Shown here piece after piece: positions 8,455 through 16,326 of a DNA stretch of 64,000 nucleotides. Within the stretch, counting starts at the first letter, position 1. Each line of letters opens with the position of its first letter. The stretch spans positions 62,001 to 126,000 of the forward strand of contig NZ_QOKV01000006.1 in NCBI RefSeq assembly GCF_008365405.1, in the 5' to 3' direction. The DNA is from Azospirillum brasilense (GTDB taxonomy: Bacteria; Pseudomonadota; Alphaproteobacteria; Azospirillales; Azospirillaceae). The notes beneath the pieces were generated by a model that saw only the letters and a list, made by a program, of their open reading frames with translations, searched no databases and was not told the DNA's origin. A program made the translations under genes and the position numbers.

Positions 8455-8715
8455 CGTTTTTGAACTCCCTGAGGTCGGCGTGTCTACCGGGGGGCTTTGG
8501 CTTGCGGGGGCTTGGGATGTCGGATGGGGACCGAACCACGCCACTCGTTTCTCCACATAGCCCGTATCGGTTCCTTGTTCAACGGGCCGCGACGCCAAAT
8601 CCCACCCCGGCGCCGTCATAGTCGCGCTCAGGCTGGCCGCATCGGTGCGGATCGCCGCTTGCCGACCATCGGGAAGGAGAGGCACACTGCCCCTTGCACA
8701 ATCGGAGGGCGGTGC

Positions 8716-9576
8716 ATGGAAGGGGGCATCGGGGGCGGCGTATCGGTCATCATTCCAGCCTACCGGGCGCAGGGCACCATCGCCCGCGCCGTGTCCAGCC
8801 TTTTGGTGCAGAGCTTTCTCCACTGGGAGGCGGTGGTGGTCAGCGACGACGGCGCCGACTACCGCGCCCTTCTGGCGGCCGCCGGAATCACCGACTCGCG
8901 CCTGACCTTCACCGGAACCGGCCGCGTCGGGTCCGGCGCACCGGCGGCGCGCAACGCCGGACTGCGGTGCGCCAGTCTACCGCTGATCGCCCCGCTGGAC
9001 GCCGACGACCGGTTCGAGCCGGACCGGCTGGCGCGGCTGGCCCCGCTGGCGGCGGCGCAGGGTGCGGCGGCGGACAATGTGGCGGTGGTGCGCGACGGCG
9101 ACGGTTCGCCGCTCTCAACCCTGTTCCCGCCCGGGACCGGGACCACGACGCTGGACGCGGCGGCCTTCCTGGAAACCTCGGTCCCGATGTTCTTCGTGGT
9201 TCGCCGCGACCTCGTTCCCGGCTGGCAGGAGGGGGTCGATTTCTGCGACGACGTGGTCTTCAACGTCCAGGTCCTCGACCGGCTGGGCCGTCTGCCTCTG
9301 GTGCTGGAACCGCTCTACGAATACCGGCAGCGGGAGGGGTCGATCACCTGCTCCGCCGACAGCGGCGCGCGGGCGGACCTCTGCTACCGCCATGTTCTCG
9401 ACCGCTTGGACGGCGACGGGCTGCGGATCGCCGACGCCATGCTGCGCCACCGCTTCGCCGCCGCCCTGGGCGCCAAGCGCGCCTTGAACGCCGCCTACAT
9501 GGCGGCGCAGGCCGCCGGACGCTGCGCCAATTTTCAGGAGTTCCTGGCCCTGCGGGAAAACTCCCTGCCGGGATAG
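8716..9576 (+). CDS. Family 2 glycosyltransferase
   Basis: This inverting GT-A glycosyltransferase of 286 aa has the classic start VSVIIPAYRAQGTIARAVSSLL. The donor/metal-binding acidic motif is in APLDADDRFEPDRL, and an acceptor-side acidic pair is at FCDDVVFN. The good ribosome site GGAGGG (8704-8709) selects ATG 8716 over the longer open frame. No membrane segment is evident, so it is probably cytosolic. The sugar and acceptor cannot be told from sequence. Its 3' end overlaps the convergent phosphoesterase by 43 bp. Confidence 0.85.
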   Translation: MEGGIGGGVSVIIPAYRAQGTIARAVSSLLVQSFLHWEAVVVSDDGADYRALLAAAGITDSRLTFTGTGRVGSGAPAARNAGLRCASLPLIAPLDADDRFEPDRLARLAPLAAAQGAAADNVAVVRDGDGSPLSTLFPPGTGTTTLDAAAFLETSVPMFFVVRRDLVPGWQEGVDFCDDVVFNVQVLDRLGRLPLVLEPLYEYRQREGSITCSADSGARADLCYRHVLDRLDGDGLRIADAMLRHRFAAALGAKRALNAAYMAAQAAGRCANFQEFLALRENSLPG

Positions 9577-10349
9577 TCGCCGATCACGCTCAGATGCGTC
9601 ACCACCGTGCCATCCGGTCGGAATTGATGAAGAGCGAGCGCGGACGGCTCCTCCGTCCAGCGATAGGGCGGCTCCGGCGCCAAGTCCAGGGCGATCTGAT
9701 AGGCCACCGACGGGGCGACGTAGCCGTGCGCCCCGTTCCAGGCGACCGCGGTCTGGCGGTGGGTGTGGCCGCTGAGCACGGCCCGGACGTTCGGACGGCT
9801 CCGCACCAGCCGTCCCAACTCCTCCGCGCCCTCCAGGCAGCGCAGCGTGTCCAGGAAGGCCAGCCCGGTGTCGAAGGGCGGGTGGTGCAGCGCCAGCACG
9901 GTCGGGCGCTCCGGCTGCTCGGCCAGACGCTCCGCCAGCCAGGACAGCCGGTCGGCGCACAGGCCACCCACCGCCATGCCGGGGATCACCGAATCGAGCA
10001 TCAGGATGCGGACCGGAAATTCCTCCACCGCGTGGTGAAGGAAGGGGCCATCCATAGGCATCCAGCCCGTGCCGGCGAAAGTCCGGCGCAGTTCCGCACG
10101 GTCGTCGTGATTGCCCGGCAGCACGCGCATAGGAATAGAAAGCGGTTCCAGCAGGGCGAACAGCGCCTCGTACTCGCCGGGCTTCGGTCCGTTGACAAGG
10201 TCGCCGGTGATGAGGACGAGGTCCGGGCGCGGCACCAGAGCGTTCAAGTGGGCCACCGCGGCGGCGAGGCGGGCGTTCGTGTCGTAGGCGGTGGTCGGGG
10301 TGGTGCCGGGGGCCGTCACATGCAGGTCGGACATCTGGGCGATCAGCAT
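9534..10349 (-). CDS. Calcineurin-like phosphoesterase (CpdA/GpdQ-type)
   Basis: This 271-aa binuclear metal phosphodiesterase carries the full motif set: SDLH at the N-terminus, GDLVN, GNHDD, HHPPF and GHTH. This architecture is shared by class III cyclic-nucleotide phosphodiesterases (CpdA, Rv0805) and glycerophosphodiesterases (GpdQ), and the substrate cannot be separated here. ATG 10349 gives MLIAQMSDLHV and has AAGGGG at a proper distance. An upstream in-frame start at 10385 is less likely. The gene converges on and overlaps the GT2 gene. Confidence 0.85.
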   Translation of the reverse strand: MLIAQMSDLHVTAPGTTPTTAYDTNARLAAAVAHLNALVPRPDLVLITGDLVNGPKPGEYEALFALLEPLSIPMRVLPGNHDDRAELRRTFAGTGWMPMDGPFLHHAVEEFPVRILMLDSVIPGMAVGGLCADRLSWLAERLAEQPERPTVLALHHPPFDTGLAFLDTLRCLEGAEELGRLVRSRPNVRAVLSGHTHRQTAVAWNGAHGYVAPSVAYQIALDLAPEPPYRWTEEPSALALHQFRPDGTVVTHLSVIGDYPGREFSRRARNS

Positions 10350-10515
10350 CGGGCACCCCTTGGGACGCGAGGGTCGGAGGACCAAGGATTGTCACATCGC
10401 CGATTTCCCCGACGCGTTCAAGAGTCCAACCGGAGCAAAACTTCCTTTACGCTTCCGTGACAGGCTGAGCCATCGGCCGAACGACAGTCTTGCCGCCACA
10501 GCATCGGATCGGGGA

Positions 10516-10884
10516 ATGAGCGCGTCCACCTCCGCCTGCCTGCTCGCACGATTGCTGGCGTCCGGAAAGTTCTGGTTGAAGCGCGCCCGCATCGACTCCC
10601 AGGACCTCGGCGAGGGGGCCCCGCCACCTGGGGCGGACGGCGCCCTGCTGGCCGATCTTCGCATTGAAGGCGATCGGATTCGTGCGGTTCTACCGGCAGG
10701 CGAAGCGCCCTGCTGCGCTCCCGGCCTCTGCCTCGATGGCGCGTCGGTTCGTCCGTGCGGTGGCTGCACCGCAGTTGGTCCCGGCCAACCAGCTGATTTG
10801 ACAGTGATTTTTCCTGATGGTGCGCGGTTGGAGATAGGGACGGGCCGGGTTGTGCACGCCGATCCGCCGCCGTCGCGCGTGTGA
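10516..10884 (+). CDS. Short amidohydrolase-like remnant or minigene
   Basis: The 122-aa product starts like cytosine deaminase-type amidohydrolases (FWLKRARIDSQ, then LADLRIEGDRIRAVLPAG and a Gly/Cys-rich CLDGASVRPCGG). It then jumps to a typical C-terminal amidohydrolase end (GQPADLTVIFPDG, then GTGRVVHA). The whole metal-binding TIM barrel is missing, so only the two halves of the small beta-sandwich domain remain. ATG 10516 follows GGGGA. It may be a pseudogene made by internal deletion that stayed in frame, or a kept mini-protein. The open frame extends upstream to 10291 without an obvious start. Confidence 0.45.
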   Translation: MSASTSACLLARLLASGKFWLKRARIDSQDLGEGAPPPGADGALLADLRIEGDRIRAVLPAGEAPCCAPGLCLDGASVRPCGGCTAVGPGQPADLTVIFPDGARLEIGTGRVVHADPPPSRV

Positions 10885-10914
10885 ACTCTTGCAACCGTCT
10901 CGACTCCGGAACTG

Positions 10915-10936
10915 AACTGAACGATATAGTTCAGTT
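10915..10936 (+). promoter_or_regulatory. TetR-type operator upstream of the RND genes
   Basis: AACTGAAC (10915-10922) and GTTCAGTT (10929-10936) form a perfect 8-bp inverted repeat around GATATA. An extra ACTGAAC half-site overlaps on the left (10911-10917). A -10-like TATAGT (10925-10930) lies inside the palindrome, so a bound repressor would block transcription. It lies 91 bp before the adaptor start. TetR/AcrR repressors commonly control RND pumps through sites of this shape, but no regulator gene is adjacent. Confidence 0.7.
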
Positions 10937-11026
10937 TACCGCCCGCCCCTCACAGCGGCCCGGTTGACACGAAACGCCCCGCGCGCCCGTCCGGCGGTTC
11001 AGCGGGCCTGTGCGGGTTCCGTATCC

Positions 11027-12160
11027 ATGCGCCACACGCTTCGCATCGTCGCCCTTCTGGTTCTGGTCGCTCTCGGCGGCGGCGCCTACTGGTACTTCGT
11101 CAAGCAGGGCGGGACCATCAACACGCTGCTCGCCGGCAAGGTTCCGTCTCCCGGAGGCGCGTCGTCTGGCGCTCCGGCGGCGGGAGGGCCGCCGGGTGGC
11201 ACGCCGCCGATGCCGGTGGAGGCCCTGCCGGTCAAGGTCGGCACGGTGTCGCGCCAGGTCACCGCGGTCGGCTCGCTGCTGTCGAGCGAGTCGGTGGTCA
11301 TCCGGCCCGAGGTGGCGGGCAAGGTCTCCGAGATCGCCTTCCTGGAAGGGCAGGCGGTGAAGAAGGGGGCGGTGCTGATCCGTCTGGACGATTCCATCGC
11401 CCGCGCCACGCTGGCCCAGGCGCAGGCGAGCATCGCCTTCTCCCGCGCCGAGCTGAGCCGCGCCGAGGAGCTGTACCGCCAGCGCACCGGCCCCGCCCGC
11501 AACCGCGAGCAGGCGCTCGCCAAGCTCCAGTCCGACGAGGCGGCGGTTCAGCTCGCCAAGGCGCAGTTGGAGAAGCTGACCCTGACCGCCCCCTTCGACG
11601 GCGTGCTGGGCCTGCGCAAGGTCTCGGTGGGCGACGTGGTGGCGGCGGGCAAGGACATCGTGAACCTGGAGGCCATCGATACCCTGAAGCTCGATTTCCG
11701 GGTGCCGGAGCTGTATCTGCCGACCGTCCGCACCGGCCAGACCCTGAAGGTCGCCGTGGACTCCTTCGGCGGGCGGAGCTTCGACGGCATGGTCTACGCC
11801 ATCGACCCGCTGGTCGACGTGAACGGGCGCGCGGTGGTGATCCGCGCCCGCGTCCCCAACACCGATGGCGCGCTGCGCCCCGGCCTGTTCGCCCGGGTGG
11901 CGCTGACGCTGGACCAAAATCCGAACGCCGTGCTGGTGCCCGAGCAGGCGGTCAGCGCCTTCGGCAACAAGCAGTTCGTCTTCAAGGTGGTGGAGGGCAA
12001 GGCGGTGCAGACCACGGTCACGCTGGGCGAGCGCCGCAACGCCGAGGTGGAGATCACCGCCGGCCTGCAGCCCGGCGACGTGGTGGTGACCGCCGGCCAG
12101 CTGAAGATCCGCGATGGCGCACCGGTGGTGGTCGTGAACAACAAGCCGGCTGGGAGCTGA
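11027..12160 (+). CDS. RND efflux periplasmic adaptor (membrane fusion protein)
   Basis: This HlyD/AcrA-type adaptor of 377 aa links an inner-membrane RND pump to an outer-membrane channel. One N-terminal membrane anchor (residues ~4-20) is followed by a Gly/Pro-rich stretch. A lipoyl/barrel-sandwich half begins at VIRPEVAGKVSEIAFLEGQ, then a short alpha-hairpin, then its partner half LTAPFDGVLGLRKVSVGD. The later beta-barrel ends with GLQPGDVVVTAGQLKIRDG. ATG 11027 (MRHTLRIVALL) is chosen because it places the anchor at the N-terminus. It is 3 bp from the pump gene. No outer-membrane factor gene is present. Confidence 0.93.
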   Translation: MRHTLRIVALLVLVALGGGAYWYFVKQGGTINTLLAGKVPSPGGASSGAPAAGGPPGGTPPMPVEALPVKVGTVSRQVTAVGSLLSSESVVIRPEVAGKVSEIAFLEGQAVKKGAVLIRLDDSIARATLAQAQASIAFSRAELSRAEELYRQRTGPARNREQALAKLQSDEAAVQLAKAQLEKLTLTAPFDGVLGLRKVSVGDVVAAGKDIVNLEAIDTLKLDFRVPELYLPTVRTGQTLKVAVDSFGGRSFDGMVYAIDPLVDVNGRAVVIRARVPNTDGALRPGLFARVALTLDQNPNAVLVPEQAVSAFGNKQFVFKVVEGKAVQTTVTLGERRNAEVEITAGLQPGDVVVTAGQLKIRDGAPVVVVNNKPAGS

Positions 12161-12163
12161 TCC

Positions 12164-15100
12164 ATGGTTCTCTCCGACATCTCCATCCGCCGGCCGGTCC
12201 TGGCGACGGTGATGAGCCTCGCGCTCATGCTGATCGGCATCGTGTCGTACCAGCGCCTGTCGGTGCGCGAATACCCGAAGATCGACGAACCCGTCGTCAC
12301 GGTGGAGACCACCTACAAGGGCGCGTCGGCCGAGATCATCGAAAGCCAGGTCACCCAGATCCTGGAGGACTCGCTGTCGGGCATCGAGGGCATCGACGTG
12401 ATGTCCTCGATCAGCCGTGCCGAGAAGAGCCAGATCACCCTGCGTTTCCGGCTGGATCGAAACGTCGACACGGCGGCCAGCGACGTGCGCGACCGCGTCG
12501 GCCGCGTGCGCGCCCAGCTTCCCAACGAGATCGACGAGCCGGTCATCGCGAAGGTGGAGGCCGACGCGCAGCCGATCATCTATCTGGCCTTCTCCTCCGA
12601 CCGCCATTCGCCGCTGGACGTGACGGACTTCGCCGACCGCTACGTCAAGGACCGCTTGCAGAACCTGCCCGGCGTCGCCCAGGTGCGAATCTTCGGCGAG
12701 CGGCGCTTCGCCATGCGGCTGTGGCTCGACCCGCAGCGCATGGCCGCCTACCGCGTCACCCCGCAGGACGTGGAGAACGCGCTGCGCAAGCAGAACGTCG
12801 AGATCCCTGCGGGCCGCGTGGAGAGCAAGGCGCGGGAGTTCACCGTCGTTTCCGAAACCGACCTGCGCACGCCGGAGGAGTTCGACCGCATCATCCTGCG
12901 CGACGACGGCGGCTATCTGGTCCGGTTGAAGGACGTCGGCCGGGCCGAGCTGGGGGCGCGGGACGAGCGGGTCAGCGCCCGCTTCAACGGGCGCGGCGCC
13001 GTCGCCATCGGCGTGGTCAAGCAGTCCACCGCCAACCCGCTGGACGTCTCCAAGGCGGTGAACGAGGCGCTGCCGAAGATCCGCGCCGCCCTGCCGGAGG
13101 GCATGGGGGTGGATGTCGGCTACGACAGTTCCGTCTTCATCGCCAAGTCCATCGACGCGGTGTTCAGCACGATCTTCGAGGCCATCATCCTGGTCGTTCT
13201 GGTCATCTTCGTGTTCCTCCGCAGCTTCCGCGCCACGCTGGTGCCGCTGGTGACCATCCCGGTGTCGCTGATCGGCGGCTTCGCGCTGATGTACGCCTTC
13301 GGCTTCTCGGTAAACACGCTGACTCTGCTGTCCATGGTGCTGGCCATCGGCCTCGTCGTGGACGACGCCATCGTGATGCTGGAGAACATCTACCGCCACA
13401 TCGAGGAGGGCGTGCCGCCTTTCCAGGCGGCTTTGCAGGGATCGAAGGAGATCGGCTTCGCGGTCATCGCGATGACCATCACGCTGGCCGCGGTCTACGC
13501 GCCCATCGGCTTCATGACCGGCCGCACCGGCCGCCTCTTTTCCGAGTTCGCGCTGACGCTGGCGGGGGCGGTGATCGTGTCGGGCTTCGTCGCCCTGACG
13601 CTGTCGCCGATGATGTGCTCCAAGCTGCTGAAGCACCAGACCAAGCACAACGCGCTCTACAACGCCATCGAGCGGCTGCTGAACGGGCTGACCAACGGCT
13701 ACCGGGCGCTGCTCCGCGTGTCGCTGAAGGCGCGGCCGCTGGTGCTGCTGGTCGGCGCGGTGGTGGCGGGGCTCAGCTACACGCTGTTCACCGGGCTGAA
13801 GTCGGAACTGGCGCCGGTCGAGGACCGCGGCACCATCGTCGGCATCGCCATTGCCCCGGAAGGCTCGACGCTCGACTACACGGAAAGCTACGCCAAGCGG
13901 ATGGAGGACCTGTTCCGCCAGATCCCCATCGTCGAGAAGTTCTTCGTCGTGGTCGGCTTCCCGGTGGTGAACCAGGGCATCTCCTTCGTCCGCCTGATCG
14001 ACTGGGACGAGCGCGACGTGAAGCAGCAGGCGATCACCGCCCAGCTCTTCCCCAAGATGTTCGGCATCCCCGGCATCCTCGCCTTCGTCACCAACCCGCC
14101 CTCGCTGGGGCAGAGCCCGGTGGACAAGCCGGTCAACTTCGTCATCCAAAGCTCGCTGCCCTACGACGAGCTTCAGAAGATGGTCGACGGGCTGATGGCC
14201 GAAGCGCGGAAGTTCCCCGGCCTGACCAACCTCGACACCGACCTGAAGCTGAACAAGCCGGAACTGCGCATCACCATCGACCGCGACAAGGCCGCCGACC
14301 TCGGCGTGGATGTGGAGACGGTGGGCCGCACGCTGGAGACCCTGCTCGGCGGACGGCAGGTCACCCGCTTCAAGAAGGAGGGCAAGCAGTACGACGTCGT
14401 GGTCCAGGTCGGCGACGTCGACCGCCGCAACCCGGACGACATCGCCTCCATCTACGTCCGCGGCACGCCGACGATGGCGGCGGAGGCGGGCGTCGCCACC
14501 AGCGCCGGGGCGATGATCTCGCTCGCCAACCTCGTCCACATCGAGGAGCGGGTGGCACCCAAGGAGCTGAACCACTTCAACAAGCTGCGCTCCGTCACCA
14601 TCACCGCCACCCTGGCGCCGGGCACCTCGCTGGGCGAGGCGCTGGGCTATCTCCAGGAGGCGGCGAACCGGGTGCTGCCGGCCACCGCCCAGACCGACTA
14701 TGCGGGGCAGAGCCGCGAGTTCCGGGAATCGGCGACGGGCCTGTACTTCGTCTTCATCCTGGCGCTGGCCTTCATCTATCTGGTGCTGGCGGCGCAGTTC
14801 GAGAGCTTCATCGACCCCTTCGTGATCATGCTGACGGTGCCGCTGTCGATGACCGGCGCGCTCGCCGCCCTGCACCTCACGGGCGCGACGATGAACGTCT
14901 ACAGCCAGATCGGGTTGGTGACCCTCGTCGGCCTCATCACCAAGCACGGCATCCTGATCGTGGAGTTCGCCAACCAGCTCCAGCGCGAGGGGGTGGACAT
15001 CCGCAAGGCGGTGGAGGAAGCCGCCGTGCTGCGCCTGCGCCCGATCCTGATGACCACGGGCGCCATGGTGCTGGGCGCCGTGCCGCTCGCCAACGCCCAT

Positions 15101-15286
15101 GGGGCGGGCGCGGAGAGCCGGCAGGCCATCGGTGCGGTGATCGTCGGCGGCATGCTGTTGGGCACCTTCCTGACGCTGTTCGTGGTGCCGACGGTCTACA
15201 GCTACATCGCCAAGAAGAAGCCCCTCCCGGCGGTGGACGGCTCTGCCAGCCATCCGAAGGGCGCGCACCCGCAGCCGGCGGAGTGA
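12164..15286 (+). CDS. RND (HAE1-type) efflux permease
   Basis: This 1040-aa proton-driven drug or solvent exporter belongs to the AcrB/MexB/MdtB family. The N-terminal cytoplasmic/TM1 start ISIRRPVLATVMS and the paired proton-relay aspartates in GLVVDDAIVMLENI (about residue 400) are present. The second half repeats the fold with LVGLITKHGILIVEFANQL and ends in a final TM. It is co-transcribed with the adaptor. The substrate range cannot be read from sequence. Confidence 0.95.
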   Translation: MVLSDISIRRPVLATVMSLALMLIGIVSYQRLSVREYPKIDEPVVTVETTYKGASAEIIESQVTQILEDSLSGIEGIDVMSSISRAEKSQITLRFRLDRNVDTAASDVRDRVGRVRAQLPNEIDEPVIAKVEADAQPIIYLAFSSDRHSPLDVTDFADRYVKDRLQNLPGVAQVRIFGERRFAMRLWLDPQRMAAYRVTPQDVENALRKQNVEIPAGRVESKAREFTVVSETDLRTPEEFDRIILRDDGGYLVRLKDVGRAELGARDERVSARFNGRGAVAIGVVKQSTANPLDVSKAVNEALPKIRAALPEGMGVDVGYDSSVFIAKSIDAVFSTIFEAIILVVLVIFVFLRSFRATLVPLVTIPVSLIGGFALMYAFGFSVNTLTLLSMVLAIGLVVDDAIVMLENIYRHIEEGVPPFQAALQGSKEIGFAVIAMTITLAAVYAPIGFMTGRTGRLFSEFALTLAGAVIVSGFVALTLSPMMCSKLLKHQTKHNALYNAIERLLNGLTNGYRALLRVSLKARPLVLLVGAVVAGLSYTLFTGLKSELAPVEDRGTIVGIAIAPEGSTLDYTESYAKRMEDLFRQIPIVEKFFVVVGFPVVNQGISFVRLIDWDERDVKQQAITAQLFPKMFGIPGILAFVTNPPSLGQSPVDKPVNFVIQSSLPYDELQKMVDGLMAEARKFPGLTNLDTDLKLNKPELRITIDRDKAADLGVDVETVGRTLETLLGGRQVTRFKKEGKQYDVVVQVGDVDRRNPDDIASIYVRGTPTMAAEAGVATSAGAMISLANLVHIEERVAPKELNHFNKLRSVTITATLAPGTSLGEALGYLQEAANRVLPATAQTDYAGQSREFRESATGLYFVFILALAFIYLVLAAQFESFIDPFVIMLTVPLSMTGALAALHLTGATMNVYSQIGLVTLVGLITKHGILIVEFANQLQREGVDIRKAVEEAAVLRLRPILMTTGAMVLGAVPLANAHGAGAESRQAIGAVIVGGMLLGTFLTLFVVPTVYSYIAKKKPLPAVDGSASHPKGAHPQPAE

Positions 15287-15332
15287 TCGGCGGCCAGATG
15301 GCTGTATTTTGAACAGGCGGTGAAGAGCGAAG

Positions 15333-15358
15333 CGGGGCGCCCGGATCAGGGCGCCCCG
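15333..15358. terminator. GC-rich hairpin between convergent RND and transglutaminase genes
   Basis: A 10-bp perfect stem CGGGGCGCCC / GGGCGCCCCG (15333-15342 with 15349-15358) with a 6-nt loop sits between the two convergent genes. Its right arm overlaps the end of the minus-strand gene. Only a weak T stretch follows on the plus strand. It could act as a bidirectional terminator. Confidence 0.5.
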
Positions 15359-16326
15359 TTCTCCTCCAGCGGCTCGACATCGACGCTGACCGACAGAGTG
15401 TGGCCGGCGGCCCCCATCAGGACGCCGCGGGCGGGGCTGACGTCGTCGTAGTCGCGGCCCCAGGCGATGGTGATGAAGTCCTGGTCGGCGCGCCGCGCGT
15501 TGGTCGGGCAGACGTCGATCCAGCCGGCCTCGGCGCCGCACCAGACGGAGGCCCAGGCGTGGCTGACGTCGGCGCCGATCAGCCGCGGCCGGCCCGGCGG
15601 GGGCAGGGTGCGCAGATAGCCGGAGACGTAGCGGGACGGCAGCCCCATGGCGCGCGCGCAGCCGACCACGATGTGGGCGAAGTCCTGGCAGACGCCGCGG
15701 CGGTGCCGCATCACCTCGGCCATCGGGGTGGCGATCGTCGTCGCGGTGGGGTCGAAGGTGAAGTCGTCGTGGATCCGCTGCATCAGGTCCAGGGCAGCGT
15801 CCGCCGCCGCGCGGCCGGGAGTGAAGGACAGCGCGGCGTACTCCTGCAGCGTCGGGCCGGCCGCCACCAGCGCGCTGTCGAAGCGGTACTGGAGCACCTC
15901 CGCCCCGTCCTCCGGCCCGGTCAGGCCACCCAGCGAATCGCGCACAAGCTCCCAGGATGGGGTTAACATGGCGTCGAGCAGCGGCGGTGGGCCGACCTCC
16001 ACCTCGCTCTCCGCCGTCACGACCAATTGCCGGTGCGGCTCCTGCATCGCGACATAGGTGACGGTGTTGCCGAAATAGTCGGTGTGGGACGACTGCACCG
16101 CCGGAGCCGGCAGGATGGTCAGCGTGCTCCGGTGGACGCGCTGGCGCGGGTGCGGCCGGGCGGTCAGGTGCAGCAGATGGTGCGACACCGACACGTCCTC
16201 GCCATAGTCGTAGCGGGTCGTGTGGCGCACGCGGAAGCGAACGCCGAAACGGTCACCGGAGGGATCGTCAGCGGGGGCCGCGCCGGCCAGGGTCGGGGAG
16301 AGGTCAGGCCGGTCGGGCAAAGGCAT
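15346..16326 (-). CDS. Transglutaminase-like cysteine protease/ligase family protein
   Basis: This 326-aa protein has an N-terminal bacterial transglutaminase-associated beta domain (residues ~28-115) and a papain-like transglutaminase core. The catalytic triad is visible: Cys213 in RRGVCQDFAH, His256 in DVSHAWASVW and Asp271 in WIDVCPTN. No signal peptide is seen, so it is probably cytosolic. It overlaps the ATP-grasp/alpha-E gene by 23 bp on the same strand and is surely co-expressed with it. Relatives occur in predicted peptide-ligation operons with ATP-grasp, alpha-E and DUF2126 proteins; the substrate is unknown. Confidence 0.88.
   Translation of the reverse strand: MPLPDRPDLSPTLAGAAPADDPSGDRFGVRFRVRHTTRYDYGEDVSVSHHLLHLTARPHPRQRVHRSTLTILPAPAVQSSHTDYFGNTVTYVAMQEPHRQLVVTAESEVEVGPPPLLDAMLTPSWELVRDSLGGLTGPEDGAEVLQYRFDSALVAAGPTLQEYAALSFTPGRAAADAALDLMQRIHDDFTFDPTATTIATPMAEVMRHRRGVCQDFAHIVVGCARAMGLPSRYVSGYLRTLPPPGRPRLIGADVSHAWASVWCGAEAGWIDVCPTNARRADQDFITIAWGRDYDDVSPARGVLMGAAGHTLSVSVDVEPLEENGAP

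Noticed and set aside
10931..15541. 1536-codon open frame antisense to the RND genes
   Set aside because: It mirrors the real RND codons, is rich in His, Arg, Gln and Asp, and has no family motif. It is a shadow typical of high-GC DNA.
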